Shown in pieces: positions 6,529-13,549 of a stretch of 36,880 bases of DNA. Source of the DNA: a virus. The position numbers and the translations under genes are program-made. Location of the stretch: IMG/VR virus record IMGVR_UViG_3300025769_000343, positions 1-36,880 of that record. One strand, written 5' to 3'. Below the pieces are notes generated by a model. That model saw nothing but the letters and a program-made list of their open reading frames with translations. It was not told the origin of the DNA and did no database searches. Positions within the stretch are counted from its first letter, which is position 1, and every line of letters starts with the position of its first letter.

Positions 6529-6645
6529 ATGACTGATGAAGACATCATCCACTACTTCGACACCCACTGGGATGTCACGCTTACAGAGCTTGCCAGAATG
6601 TCAGGACGCTCTGTCAAAGAACTCAAAAAAATTCTTATGTCATGA
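6529..6645 (+). CDS. 38-residue helix-turn-helix-like protein
   Basis: Reads MTDEDIIHYFDTHWDVTLTE then LARMSGRSVKELKKILMS. The segment VTLTELARMSGRSVKELKKIL has the spacing of a helix-turn-helix (L--LA---G-S---L---L). AGGTGATACT precedes the ATG. I recall similar short proteins in marine phages. It may bind DNA or a partner protein, but 38 residues is very short for an independent regulator. Confidence 0.6.
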   Translation: MTDEDIIHYFDTHWDVTLTELARMSGRSVKELKKILMS

Positions 6646-6655
6646 AACCATGAGT

Positions 6656-6691
6656 GCAGCCCTTCGGGGCTGTAGTCGCGGCATCATGCCG
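6656..6691 (+). terminator. Two adjacent hairpins (third of the TTCG family plus a smaller one)
   Basis: GCAGCCC-TTCG-GGGCTGT at 6656-6673, then CGGCA-TCA-TGCCG at 6679-6691. Neither is followed by a U run. They separate the gene ending at 6645 from that starting at 6727. Confidence 0.5.
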
Positions 6692-6726
6692 ATAACGAAA
6701 CTTGTCAGCCAGAAAAGGATGAACAG

Positions 6727-7407
6727 ATGACAAATTCAAAAACTTTTACCGTGACCGAAACTGCAATCAACAACGTCTACACTGCGGAGCAAGAGATTGT
6801 GAAGCTCAAGGGCGTCAACAAAGAAAACAATGCTGCGGCTAACGGTCATAAAATGGCAGCGTATGGCGAGGTCATTGCTTCTATTTCTCAAGAGAAATTG
6901 GTGAAGGGAAACCTAAAACGCTCTAGCTCTAAAGCTCTCAAGAGCGCACTAGTCGAACAGGCAGGTGTCAAAGAGCCTAGCGCAAAGCGTTACCTAGAAA
7001 ACAGTGTGGGTGCGATTGTACTGCTCAAAGAACATTTTGGTGAGATACCAACTCAGTACACACCTGATGCCATCGTCAAGGATCTAGCAACGCTAGAGAT
7101 CGACAGCGAGAACAAGCTTGCCAAAGCGGTCAAAGGTGAGAGCGACAAGTCAAAAGCGCAGCGCCTCGCAGAGCAAGTTGTCGGCAAGTTCTCAACCAAG
7201 AAAGACGAGAACGGTAACAGAGTTCAAGGCGATGTCTTCAAGGACGGTCTGGACGATGAGGAGCTTGACGAGTTCGAGAACGCCATGCGTGAGTTGATGG
7301 CTGCTCGTAAGGCATACCGCAACTCAGAGGCTGCTAAAGCTGCCGAGGCTGAGGTTGCTGACGAGAACGTGACCGTAGATGCTACGGTTGCTGAGTTCGC
7401 AGCGTAA
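6727..7407 (+). CDS. Hypothetical helical protein with acidic C-terminus
   Basis: 226 residues. Mostly helical: an N-terminal ETAINNVYTAEQEIVKLK, a lysine-rich middle (KRSSSKALKSALVEQAGVKE, then PSAKRYLENSVG) and an acidic tail (DDEELDEFENAMRELMAARK, then EAEVADENVTVDATVAEF). The middle could contact nucleic acid and the tail could be a protein contact. AAGGA lies 7 bases before the ATG. It is the largest of the first early block and ends at a clear terminator. No family recognised. Confidence 0.75.
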   Translation: MTNSKTFTVTETAINNVYTAEQEIVKLKGVNKENNAAANGHKMAAYGEVIASISQEKLVKGNLKRSSSKALKSALVEQAGVKEPSAKRYLENSVGAIVLLKEHFGEIPTQYTPDAIVKDLATLEIDSENKLAKAVKGESDKSKAQRLAEQVVGKFSTKKDENGNRVQGDVFKDGLDDEELDEFENAMRELMAARKAYRNSEAAKAAEAEVADENVTVDATVAEFAA

Positions 7408-7422
7408 TGTTGCCCTTTAATC

Positions 7423-7448
7423 TCAGCCCCTTCGGGGGCTGAATTTTT
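7423..7448 (+). terminator. Rho-independent terminator
   Basis: Stem TCAGCCCC / GGGGCTGA with a TTCG loop, followed by ATTTTT. This is the only member of the early hairpin family with a U run. It ends the transcript of the gene at 6727, and palindrome site 4 begins three bases later. Confidence 0.8.
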
Positions 7449-7450
7449 AA

Positions 7451-7462
7451 GTGCAATAGAAC
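7451..7462. repeat. Dispersed palindrome site 4 (GTGCAATAGAAC)
   Basis: Same 12-base core as site 3. Located between a terminator and the next gene, 21 bases before the ATG at 7484 and overlapping nothing else. Flanked by TTTTTAA and TTTTTAG. Confidence 0.8.
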
Positions 7463-7483
7463 TTTTTAGAAAGAGAGGTAAAC

Positions 7484-7684
7484 ATGACAAATTATCCAAA
7501 TCCTTGGGAGCTTAACAGCTACAAAAAATTACAGAAGCGTAAAAAAATAGAAGCTCGAATATACGAGCTTATAGATTGGAACGTGCCTGATGACGCACCC
7601 TACTGTGATCATCAGCATAAATGGGGATCGATAGAAGCTCTATACCTTGAGTTAAAACATCGTGATAAGAGAGGTGAAATATAA
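7484..7684 (+). CDS. Small hypothetical protein
   Basis: 66 residues, MTNYPNPWELNSYKKLQKRK then KIEARIYELIDW and a segment with C and three H (PYCDHQHKWGS). The Cys/His cluster could hold a metal but is incomplete. AGAGAGGTAAAC precedes the ATG. Its stop overlaps the next start (TAATG). Function unknown. Confidence 0.65.
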   Translation: MTNYPNPWELNSYKKLQKRKKIEARIYELIDWNVPDDAPYCDHQHKWGSIEALYLELKHRDKRGEI

Positions 7685-7878
7685 TGGCTGAATATACTTT
7701 AATGGAAGTGAAAAAAGCTACCAATAATTTTGATGAAAAAGATTTTTGGTATTGGTTTCTTTCGCCTAACAAAATTGACTTGGACACTAAGGTTCATGTC
7801 TTAGAGCACACCACCATATTTGGAGATCTAATTGATTACATGCGAGAGCTTAAAGTAATTGAAGGAGAGGAGGACTGA
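7684..7878 (+). CDS. Small acidic hypothetical protein
   Basis: 64 residues (MAEYTLMEVKKATNNFDEKD ... LKVIEGEED). AGAGAGGTG lies upstream, and both ends overlap neighbours by one to two bases, so it is translated in a coupled series with the genes at 7484 and 7878. No motif recognised. Confidence 0.65.
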   Translation: MAEYTLMEVKKATNNFDEKDFWYWFLSPNKIDLDTKVHVLEHTTIFGDLIDYMRELKVIEGEED

Positions 7879-8129
7879 TGGAACTGGAAGACACATACAG
7901 CATGAACATAGTCGAGGCATACAAAGAGTTCAGTATGCAAGAGCTAAACGACATGCTTGTCAAAGCTAATGAAGACTTTGACGAGGCTGTAAAAGAAGCA
8001 AAAGAGAGCGGTCTACGCTCCAAGCAAGACAGAGTAGAGACATGCTCTGTAAAAATGGAATGTCTGAATTTTGTAATCGCAATCAGAAAAGCAGATGAAC
8101 TGCTTTCAACCTTAGAGAGGAAATCCTAA
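7878..8129 (+). CDS. Small helical hypothetical protein
   Basis: 83 residues, acidic and helical with coiled-coil-like spacing (MQELNDMLVKANEDFDEAVK, then EAKESGLRSKQDRVETC). A strong GGAGAGGAGG site precedes the ATG. Its stop overlaps the start of the AAA+ ATPase gene, so it may be a partner of that protein; that is inference from position. Confidence 0.65.
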   Translation: MELEDTYSMNIVEAYKEFSMQELNDMLVKANEDFDEAVKEAKESGLRSKQDRVETCSVKMECLNFVIAIRKADELLSTLERKS

Positions 8130-9187
8130 TGAAATTATCACAAGCTTCAAACATCGTGTACAAGGCTATCAACTTTGCACTCGATCAAAAAGACGCAAGA
8201 AATGCTGAGTATGTTGTGCCTTACCTTGTCGGTGGGGCAGGTCTTGGTAAGACAACAGCGGTTCATGATCTTGCTAAAAAGATTAGTGCTGACCGTGATG
8301 TCGAGTGCCACGTTCAAGAGCTGCGTTTGACTGAAAGAAGTCCAGAAGAAATTGCGGGTTGGCTCATACCCAACGATGACAAAAGCAGAATGGTTCATAT
8401 TGCACCAGATTGGATGCGTAAGATGACACCTAACTCATACGGCATTCTATTCTTGGACGAGCTTCCACAAGCCGTGACCATGTGTCAGAACGTATCCGCT
8501 CAGATCTGTAATGAAAGAGCGGTTGGCTCTTGGAAGATACCAGATGGTTGGGCTATCGTTGCGGCAGGCAATCGCATGTCAGATCGCGCAGGCACAAACA
8601 ACATGCCATCTCAACTCAAAGATCGTTTGATGTTTTTAAACATTGAGGCTGACCTAGAGGACACTTTGGCTTACGCTAATCTAACAGGGTGGTCAGAGCA
8701 AGTAAAAGCTTTCCTAAGATTTCGCCCTAACAGACTGCATGAGTTCAAGGCTGATCAAGATAGCTGCCCATCTCCTAGAACATGGGAAAGAGTAAACTCT
8801 ATCCTCAAGTGGGAGCTTGATCCTGTTGACCAGATAGAAGCCATTGCAGGCAGCGTTGGTCAGGCAGCAACGGCTGAGTTCGTTGGCTTCCTCAAGGTGT
8901 ACGATGTCATCCCTGATGTCGATCAGCTTATTGCCAATCCTTCAAGCGCAGTTATTCCTGACGCGCCTGATGTTCAGTACGCTGTATGCGCTGCAATATC
9001 AGCTAAGATGAATGGCAAAAACGCCAAGAACATTGTGACATACCTCAAGCGTCTACCTGAGCAGGAACTAGCTGCTTTTGTGATCAAGGACGCGATGAGC
9101 CGCAGCGAGGATCTCAAGAAGGAACTCAAGAGAGACGATGCGGTAAGAGAATGGATCATGTCTATCGGCAAGCACCTCATTCTTTAA
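8129..9187 (+). CDS. MoxR-like AAA+ ATPase
   Basis: 352 residues. Walker A GGAGLGKT (residues 35-42), Walker B ILFLDEL (106-112), sensor-1 asparagine in VAAGNR (N148) and an arginine-finger candidate in LKDR (R166), with an insert between Walker A and B. This is the AAA_5/MoxR arrangement. MoxR ATPases act with von Willebrand A (VWA) proteins to remodel or load metal onto targets. The next gene encodes such a protein, so the two form a pair. The C-terminal half is less conserved. The phage target is unknown. The gene starts inside the stop of the gene before it, with GAGAGG upstream. Confidence 0.9.
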   Translation: MKLSQASNIVYKAINFALDQKDARNAEYVVPYLVGGAGLGKTTAVHDLAKKISADRDVECHVQELRLTERSPEEIAGWLIPNDDKSRMVHIAPDWMRKMTPNSYGILFLDELPQAVTMCQNVSAQICNERAVGSWKIPDGWAIVAAGNRMSDRAGTNNMPSQLKDRLMFLNIEADLEDTLAYANLTGWSEQVKAFLRFRPNRLHEFKADQDSCPSPRTWERVNSILKWELDPVDQIEAIAGSVGQAATAEFVGFLKVYDVIPDVDQLIANPSSAVIPDAPDVQYAVCAAISAKMNGKNAKNIVTYLKRLPEQELAAFVIKDAMSRSEDLKKELKRDDAVREWIMSIGKHLIL

Positions 9188-9240
9188 TCAAGGAAAGCAG
9201 TCATACACTTCAATATGACTGCTTACCATTTCAGCTTTTA

Positions 9241-9252
9241 GTTCTATTGAAC
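9241..9252. repeat. Dispersed palindrome site 5 (GTTCTATTGAAC)
   Basis: In the short gap between the AAA+ gene and its VWA partner, 18 bases before the ATG at 9271. Followed by TTTTTTT and then the GGAG ribosome site. Confidence 0.85.
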
Positions 9253-9270
9253 TTTTTTTCGGAGAAAATT

Positions 9271-10395
9271 ATGGACGCACAAATGAAAGTGTCTCGCGGT
9301 AGCACGCGATTAGTTATTAAGTTTCCATTTTATGGATCAGTATGCTTAGGCGTAAGGGTAAAGCCAGATGCCAGTGTTTCGACTATGGCTACCGATGGCA
9401 AGTCTATTCTGTGGTCACCAGATTGGGTTGACACGATAGATCAAGAAGAGACCGTGGGTGTTATGGCTCATGAGGTCTTGCACATTATTCTCAAGCATCC
9501 TTTGAGGCGAGGCAGTCGTGACCCTTTGCTTTGGAATATTGCCACTGATTTTGCAATCAATCAAATCCTAGTTGATGCAGGTTTCAAACTGCCAGAGGGA
9601 GCATTGATTGACCCTCAGTACAAAGGCTTAACGGCTGAGGCTATCTATGACCGACTACCAGAAGATGCCAAAGAAAAGTATGGCAACGCTGTTATTGGTG
9701 AGGTCAAAGATGCCAAGAAGGATGATGGCAGTGACATGTCACAAGCTGAGGTCAAGCAGATGGAAGCAGACATCGATGCCAAGATCATGATGGCTGCAAC
9801 TGGAGCTAAGGCGGTTGGTAAGATGCCTGCCTTTGCTAAGGATCTCATTGAAGAGATGGAGCGCAGTCAAGTTGATTGGCGTAATGTGATGCGTAGATTT
9901 GTTGGCGGTGATCAGCCAGATGACTACAGCTTTCGCAGACTTCACAAAAAGATGTATCACATGAACGGAATGATATCACCCACCATTGAGAAGATCGGTG
10001 CAGGTGATGTCGTGATCGGTATCGATACAAGCTTGTCTGTGTGCAAGAGAGAACTGAGATTTTTCCTTGGTGAGATCAACGCTATCAGCGAGGATCTAAA
10101 GCCACGTTCAATCACAGTCATCACTTGTGATGCTCGTGTTCAGACAGTCAAACGCTATGAGCAAGGTGAAGAGATCCAGATGATTGAGATCGGTGGGCGT
10201 GGCGGCACGGAAGTAAAGCCAGTGTTCGACTACATTGAGGAGCACCAGTTGCCAGTAGACAACATGGTTTACCTCAGTGATATGGAGATCTTTGACTACC
10301 CACAGAACCCACCTCATTACCCTACACTGTGGGTATCATCTAGCATGAGGTCTGACCCTGCCCCTTGGGGAGAGACTACCTACCTTAAAACGTAG
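9271..10395 (+). CDS. Metallopeptidase-like plus VWA-like protein (DUF2201 type), MoxR partner
   Basis: 374 residues. The N-terminal part has a zincin helix HEVLHIILKH (H67, E68, H71) followed by WNIATDFAIN. The C-terminal part is VWA-like: VVIGIDTSLSV gives D252-x-S254-x-S256, the metal-binding DxSxS motif, then ITVITCDARV and GGRGGTEVKPVFDYI. This domain pair is known as DUF2201 and is usually beside a MoxR ATPase, as here. The frame is open further upstream (to 9151), but that reading overlaps the ATPase gene; the ATG at 9271 has GGAG 8 bases before it. Role in the phage unknown; a chaperone, a protease of host proteins or a metal-loading system are possible. Confidence 0.85.
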   Translation: MDAQMKVSRGSTRLVIKFPFYGSVCLGVRVKPDASVSTMATDGKSILWSPDWVDTIDQEETVGVMAHEVLHIILKHPLRRGSRDPLLWNIATDFAINQILVDAGFKLPEGALIDPQYKGLTAEAIYDRLPEDAKEKYGNAVIGEVKDAKKDDGSDMSQAEVKQMEADIDAKIMMAATGAKAVGKMPAFAKDLIEEMERSQVDWRNVMRRFVGGDQPDDYSFRRLHKKMYHMNGMISPTIEKIGAGDVVIGIDTSLSVCKRELRFFLGEINAISEDLKPRSITVITCDARVQTVKRYEQGEEIQMIEIGGRGGTEVKPVFDYIEEHQLPVDNMVYLSDMEIFDYPQNPPHYPTLWVSSSMRSDPAPWGETTYLKT

Positions 10396-10403
10396 GTGGC
10401 CTC

Positions 10404-10481
10404 ATGTTTTACAGTGCGGCAGCAATAACAGTCTGCATCCTCTGGACAGTGGGTGCAGCATTAGGATGGTGGAACATTTGA
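10404..10481 (+). CDS. 25-residue membrane peptide
   Basis: MFYSAAAITVCILWTVGAAL then GWWNI. Almost entirely one membrane segment. AGGTGG lies 7 bases before the ATG, right after the stop of the VWA gene. Similar in kind to the 36-residue membrane protein at 6414. Very short, so moderate support only. Confidence 0.4.
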   Translation: MFYSAAAITVCILWTVGAALGWWNI

Positions 10482-10495
10482 AGAAAGGAAATCAA

Positions 10496-10702
10496 ATGAA
10501 AATTGTTATGGTTCGAGTAAATAAAACTATTGAATGGGATGTCTCTGTGCCTGTTCAAGATGAGCATGATCCCTCAGAGATACGAGAGTATGTGGACTCA
10601 ATCAATTGGGATAAAGAGATCCAAGTATCGCCACAAAACTTCAAGCACCTAGCCGAATATACTGAGTGGCTAGACTGGGATTTCAAAGACGATGAAAATT
10701 AA
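10496..10702 (+). CDS. Small acidic hypothetical protein
   Basis: 68 residues: MKIVMVRVNKTIEWDVSVPV, then DEHDPSEIREYVDSINWDKE and a W-rich acidic end (YTEWLDWDFKDDEN). AAAGGA precedes the ATG. The frame is open to an ATG at 10466, but that lies inside the small membrane peptide gene. The beta-strand start and acidic tail resemble DNA-mimic-sized phage proteins, but nothing specific is recognised. Confidence 0.65.
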   Translation: MKIVMVRVNKTIEWDVSVPVQDEHDPSEIREYVDSINWDKEIQVSPQNFKHLAEYTEWLDWDFKDDEN

Positions 10703-10710
10703 AGAAGCTT

Positions 10711-10739
10711 GGCCTTGCGATTTGCGAGGCTTTTTATTT
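10711..10739 (+). terminator. Rho-independent terminator
   Basis: Stem GCCTTGC / GCGAGGC (one G-U pair) with loop GATTT, followed by TTTTTATTT, just 9 bases after the stop at 10702. Confidence 0.8.
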
Positions 10740-10774
10740 GCCATGTTTAATTATGACGTGGTCTGGCAACCAAA

Positions 10775-10800
10775 GGCGGCTGATGAAGAGCCGCCATTTT
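10775..10800 (+). terminator. Second hairpin, terminator-like
   Basis: Stem GGCGGCT / AGCCGCC with a 7-base loop, followed by ATTTT. Probably a backup terminator before the gene at 10865. Confidence 0.6.
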
Positions 10801-10807
10801 AATTCGT

Positions 10808-10828
10808 GGGGCAGCGGAGGACTGCCCC
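10808..10828 (+). other. Third hairpin in the same gap
   Basis: Stem GGGGCAG / CTGCCCC with a 7-base loop and no U run. It lies 36 bases before the start at 10865, so it could be part of that gene's leader. Confidence 0.5.
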
Positions 10829-10864
10829 TCAATCAATCTAATCTTAAAAGAAAGCGAGTGCAAT

Positions 10865-11959
10865 ATGGATGATGACCTTTTTAATATTGTGATGGCTGCA
10901 CTAGCAAAGCCACGCAAAGGTATCTGGAACTATCAAACCCACAAAACTTCTGAGCTATCGCGCAGAGACGTACAGCGTCACATGGTTGGAAGTCAAAAGT
11001 TTGTAATCTCTGACAGTCTGCTTGAGCATTGTGTCTTAGCTAGTCTGTCTAAACCAAAGTCTCTTTTGGAAATGTGCGAACTAGCTATCCCTGCATTCAA
11101 CAACATGTGGATTGAATGGGATGAGCAGAAGCGCATGAGTTTATTCCGACACCACACTACAAAGATGGGGCTTATCCCCGATGACTTTGAATGGACTGAA
11201 GATTTGTGGAGCAGACGTGTGGGCTATCATATCTGGGGAGACACTGGCGTAACTCACTCTCATTATTCTCAGTTTCATATGGATGAAAGCGGTCAAATAG
11301 CTGTTCCCCCTATGGCAATTGCACTGGATAACGAGAAGCCAATAGATAGCAAAAGTAATGTCAAAGAAATCAGTGGGAAAGACGGGTATGAAAACAGACA
11401 TTTGCGTGAACAACAAAAAGAACTAGGAGATGATTTGGTTGGTACTTTTTATGCCAACGAACACAAAGGATCTCTACACTTGGAAAGGCTCTACCTTCAA
11501 ATGCTTCCTAGTTTGCACAACGCAGGCAACATGGTTTTGCCTAAAAAAATATTAGACGAGGATAAAATAGAACACGCACGAACAACGTGTAGAGCTTGTG
11601 CAGGTGACATGCGTTTCTTGATTGCTGCAATGGCTATGCTAAACTATCCGCACACTGTAAAGGAACGCAAGACAGAGAAAGGTTTGCCAAGAATTGCGTT
11701 TGGTAGATCAGTGCCTCGAAACGAGCTGAGGATTGTCGAGCTTGATTTGCCTAAGCCTAATGGTGTTACTCGCTACGAGCGTATGTTCAAGGGTGGTGGC
11801 GGCAAGAAGCGCAGGCATGTTCGCAGGGGTCACTGGCATACGTTTATCTACAAGAACGGTGACCGCAAAAGAAAATGGGTAGAAGAGAAATGGGTGGGAG
11901 ACGCAAGTCTTGGAACAATCACTCATGATTATCATTTAAAATCTAAAGGGAGTAAATAA
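10865..11959 (+). CDS. Hypothetical phage protein with conserved His/Gly/Trp-rich C-terminus
   Basis: 364 residues. No domain recognised in the first 250; it is aromatic and charged. There is one CRAC pair near residue 240 (TTCRACAGDMR). The last 60 residues read HVRRGHWHTFIYKNGD then WVEEKWVGDASLGTITHDY, a pattern (H-VRGHW..., WV---W-GD--LG-----Y) that I have seen at the C-terminus of many phage proteins of unknown function. The ribosome site is weak (GCGAG). It starts a tight cluster: its stop overlaps the next gene by one base. Confidence 0.75.
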   Translation: MDDDLFNIVMAALAKPRKGIWNYQTHKTSELSRRDVQRHMVGSQKFVISDSLLEHCVLASLSKPKSLLEMCELAIPAFNNMWIEWDEQKRMSLFRHHTTKMGLIPDDFEWTEDLWSRRVGYHIWGDTGVTHSHYSQFHMDESGQIAVPPMAIALDNEKPIDSKSNVKEISGKDGYENRHLREQQKELGDDLVGTFYANEHKGSLHLERLYLQMLPSLHNAGNMVLPKKILDEDKIEHARTTCRACAGDMRFLIAAMAMLNYPHTVKERKTEKGLPRIAFGRSVPRNELRIVELDLPKPNGVTRYERMFKGGGGKKRRHVRRGHWHTFIYKNGDRKRKWVEEKWVGDASLGTITHDYHLKSKGSK

Positions 11960-12204
11960 TGTTTAAATTATTCTATACGTTACTTGTCATCGAATACGTT
12001 GTTGAGAACCAAGACGTATCAACAACTGTCATCTTTCCCAGTGAGCACGAATGCTACGAGGCTATGGGCAATGGGGTGATGGATGATCTTTATGATGTCC
12101 TTGCTGACACATACGGCAAAGAGATCATGATGTATTGCAGACGTACACCGTTTGCCTCTGGCTATCGTGAAATCATCAAGCCAAAGGTGAGACCAGATGG
12201 GTGA
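11959..12204 (+). CDS. Small Cys-containing protein with hydrophobic start
   Basis: 81 residues, MFKLFYTLLVIEYVVE then VIFPSEHECYEAM and MMYCRRTPFASG. It shares a layout with the 53-residue protein at 3612: a hydrophobic N-terminal strand or signal, S-E-x-x-C-x-x-A in the middle and a late C. If the start is a signal anchor, the cysteines could pair outside the membrane. AAGGGAG lies upstream. Function unknown. Confidence 0.65.
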   Translation: MFKLFYTLLVIEYVVENQDVSTTVIFPSEHECYEAMGNGVMDDLYDVLADTYGKEIMMYCRRTPFASGYREIIKPKVRPDG

Positions 12205-12385
12205 TGAACAGTTAAGCCCTGCGCTCAAGTACGAGTATCGTTTCTTAAAGCAACAAGTTGATAGGTTGCAAGACGAGCTTGGGCGTAGGGATAGGCCACG
12301 TAATACAGAACAAGACTTGTTTCGTGCGCGAGAAGAGTTAAAGTTGTTCGTCTCTAAACTAAGAAAGAACGGTATAAAAATATGA
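12197..12385 (+). CDS. Small coiled-coil protein
   Basis: 62 residues, highly charged: LKYEYRFLKQQVDRLQDELG then REELKLFVSKLRKNG. Heptad spacing suggests a coiled coil. It overlaps the genes on both sides by a few bases, so it is part of a coupled series. No family recognised. Confidence 0.6.
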   Translation: MGDEQLSPALKYEYRFLKQQVDRLQDELGRRDRPRNTEQDLFRAREELKLFVSKLRKNGIKI

Positions 12386-12573
12386 GGCGTTGGACAACTG
12401 CTGAAAAAGAACTGCTAGGCTACAAGCGTAGGCTTGCTAACAATAACATCAAGGTATCTTTATCAAGACCGCCTTGGGAAAAAAGTTCAATAGAACTAAA
12501 AACGGAGGATGACACTGATGTCACACAAGGAAAATCTAGAAGTAATCGAATACGCAAAGAAAGAACTAAGTAG
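12382..12573 (+). CDS. Small basic hypothetical protein containing a palindrome site
   Basis: 63 residues, MRRWTTAEKELLGYKRRLAN and a basic tail. The start overlaps the previous stop (ATGA). The last part overlaps the next gene by about 55 bases and palindrome site 6 lies within it, so the true protein may be shorter or the site may have been inserted. No motif recognised beyond the W-TAEKE start, which is weakly like a Myb or terminase-type helix. Confidence 0.45.
   Translation: MRRWTTAEKELLGYKRRLANNNIKVSLSRPPWEKSSIELKTEDDTDVTQGKSRSNRIRKERTK
12485..12496. repeat. Dispersed palindrome site 6 (GTTCAATAGAAC)
   Basis: Preceded by six As and followed by TAAAAAC and then the GGAGG ribosome site. 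It ends 21 bases before the preferred ATG at 12518. Confidence 0.85.
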
Positions 12574-13270
12574 GTTCTTCAAAGACTATGGCTTCTCACC
12601 AGATGAGATCAAACAGTTCTGCTCTGATGGTACTAACTACAGATGGAAAAGTTTTGACTACGATGGAGCGCCTGATGTTTTCAGAATGTTGAGCAAAGGT
12701 AACGGTGGAGATGCCATCAGACCTGTTGTTGAATGTGGCAGATCTTTTCTAAAGATAATACAAAAGCACAGATATCATTCTCGGCATATAGAAAGTCTTG
12801 GTGCTATCAGAGAGCACAGCCAAAGGAACTCTATATGGGCGCAGTCTGAGATAGACAACGCCTTCCCATCCAAAGAGTGGCATGTGAAATGTGACAAGGG
12901 TAGCAAGCCTTACGTTGAGAAGAGGGCGGTCAGCTACAAAGACATCTTTGATGTTGAGATACCTATCAGTTGGGGCAAAGCAGTCTACTCAGAGAGTATC
13001 GCTACTGTCAAAGCAGGTGATGGTGAGAGGTTTGTCTTGAGAGCCAAGAAGAAAAACCTTACCAGACTATCCAAGCAGGGGATCGTTGCATATGCTTGTG
13101 ACACCCTCAAGGTATACCGTGGCGAGGCCACTATCGAAAATGCTTGGGTGCTCAAGTACGAAGCTCCAGATGATACTATCCTTGCCACTCACACAGAGTT
13201 CTCTCGTGCGGAAAGCTTGCTTAACAGAAGGATCAAGGATACTGTTGTGAAGGAACTTGTTGACTTCTAA
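12518..13270 (+). CDS. Hypothetical protein
   Basis: 250 residues: MSHKENLEVIEYAKKELSRF at the start, then mixed alpha/beta with IPISWGKAVYSESIATVKAG and a conserved-looking ERFVLRAKKKNLTRL. No recognised domain. Start: the ATG at 12509 touches the GGAGG, while the ATG at 12518 has it at 9 bases, so 12518 is preferred. It is the last long gene of the early block before the hairpin at 13276. Confidence 0.7.
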   Translation: MSHKENLEVIEYAKKELSRFFKDYGFSPDEIKQFCSDGTNYRWKSFDYDGAPDVFRMLSKGNGGDAIRPVVECGRSFLKIIQKHRYHSRHIESLGAIREHSQRNSIWAQSEIDNAFPSKEWHVKCDKGSKPYVEKRAVSYKDIFDVEIPISWGKAVYSESIATVKAGDGERFVLRAKKKNLTRLSKQGIVAYACDTLKVYRGEATIENAWVLKYEAPDDTILATHTEFSRAESLLNRRIKDTVVKELVDF

Positions 13271-13275
13271 AAGAG

Positions 13276-13293
13276 GGGCGGCGAGAGCCGCCC
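13276..13293 (+). other. Hairpin with GAGA loop after the gene
   Basis: Perfect stem GGGCGGC / GCCGCCC with a GAGA (GNRA) tetraloop and no U run. It begins 5 bases after the stop at 13270. Probably an mRNA 3' end or processing structure. Confidence 0.6.
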
Positions 13294-13307
13294 TAGTTGG
13301 AGCAAAA

Positions 13308-13358
13308 ATGAAAAACAATTATAGGGTAACACAAAAAATAAAATGCACAAAGAACTAA
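13308..13358 (+). CDS. Possible 16-residue leader peptide
   Basis: MKNNYRVTQKIKCTKN, with GGAG five bases upstream. Its stop lies 13 bases inside the next gene (13343), which itself has no ribosome site. This suggests coupled translation. It could be chance. Confidence 0.3.
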   Translation: MKNNYRVTQKIKCTKN

Positions 13359-13549
13359 ATCACGAAGCTCTTATCGATCTCGTTAGTCAGTTACCACCCA
13401 AGGCAACTGGCGAACAAGTTATAAATCTAATTGTAAATCTCGTAGAAGTTTATGGTATGGGAGATAACTGGTTTAATATTGCAGTCAGCATTGGTCATAT
13501 TCTTGAGCAGCTAAATGATGAGCACATAGGGAATGTGACCATACACTGA
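13343..13549 (+). CDS. Small hypothetical helical protein
   Basis: 68 residues, MHKELNHEALIDLVSQLPPK then GEQVINLIVNLVEVYGMGDN and IAVSIGHILEQLND. Amphipathic helices suggest a small helical bundle. No ribosome site directly before the ATG; coupling to the leader frame at 13308 is possible. Last gene before the convergent terminators. Confidence 0.55.
   Translation: MHKELNHEALIDLVSQLPPKATGEQVINLIVNLVEVYGMGDNWFNIAVSIGHILEQLNDEHIGNVTIH

Noticed and set aside
6536-6730. 64-residue plus frame overlapping the 38-residue gene and hairpins
   Set aside because: Contains the hairpin pair, has no ribosome site, and the 38-residue protein in another frame has a helix-turn-helix pattern and a better start.
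9151-9270. Extension of the VWA protein upstream to 9151
   Set aside because: Would overlap the end of the AAA+ gene and read through palindrome site 5; the ATG at 9271 has a clear GGAG.
10743-10802. 19-residue frame MFNYDVVWQPKAADEEPPF
   Set aside because: Too short, has no ribosome site and lies over a terminator hairpin that explains the sequence.
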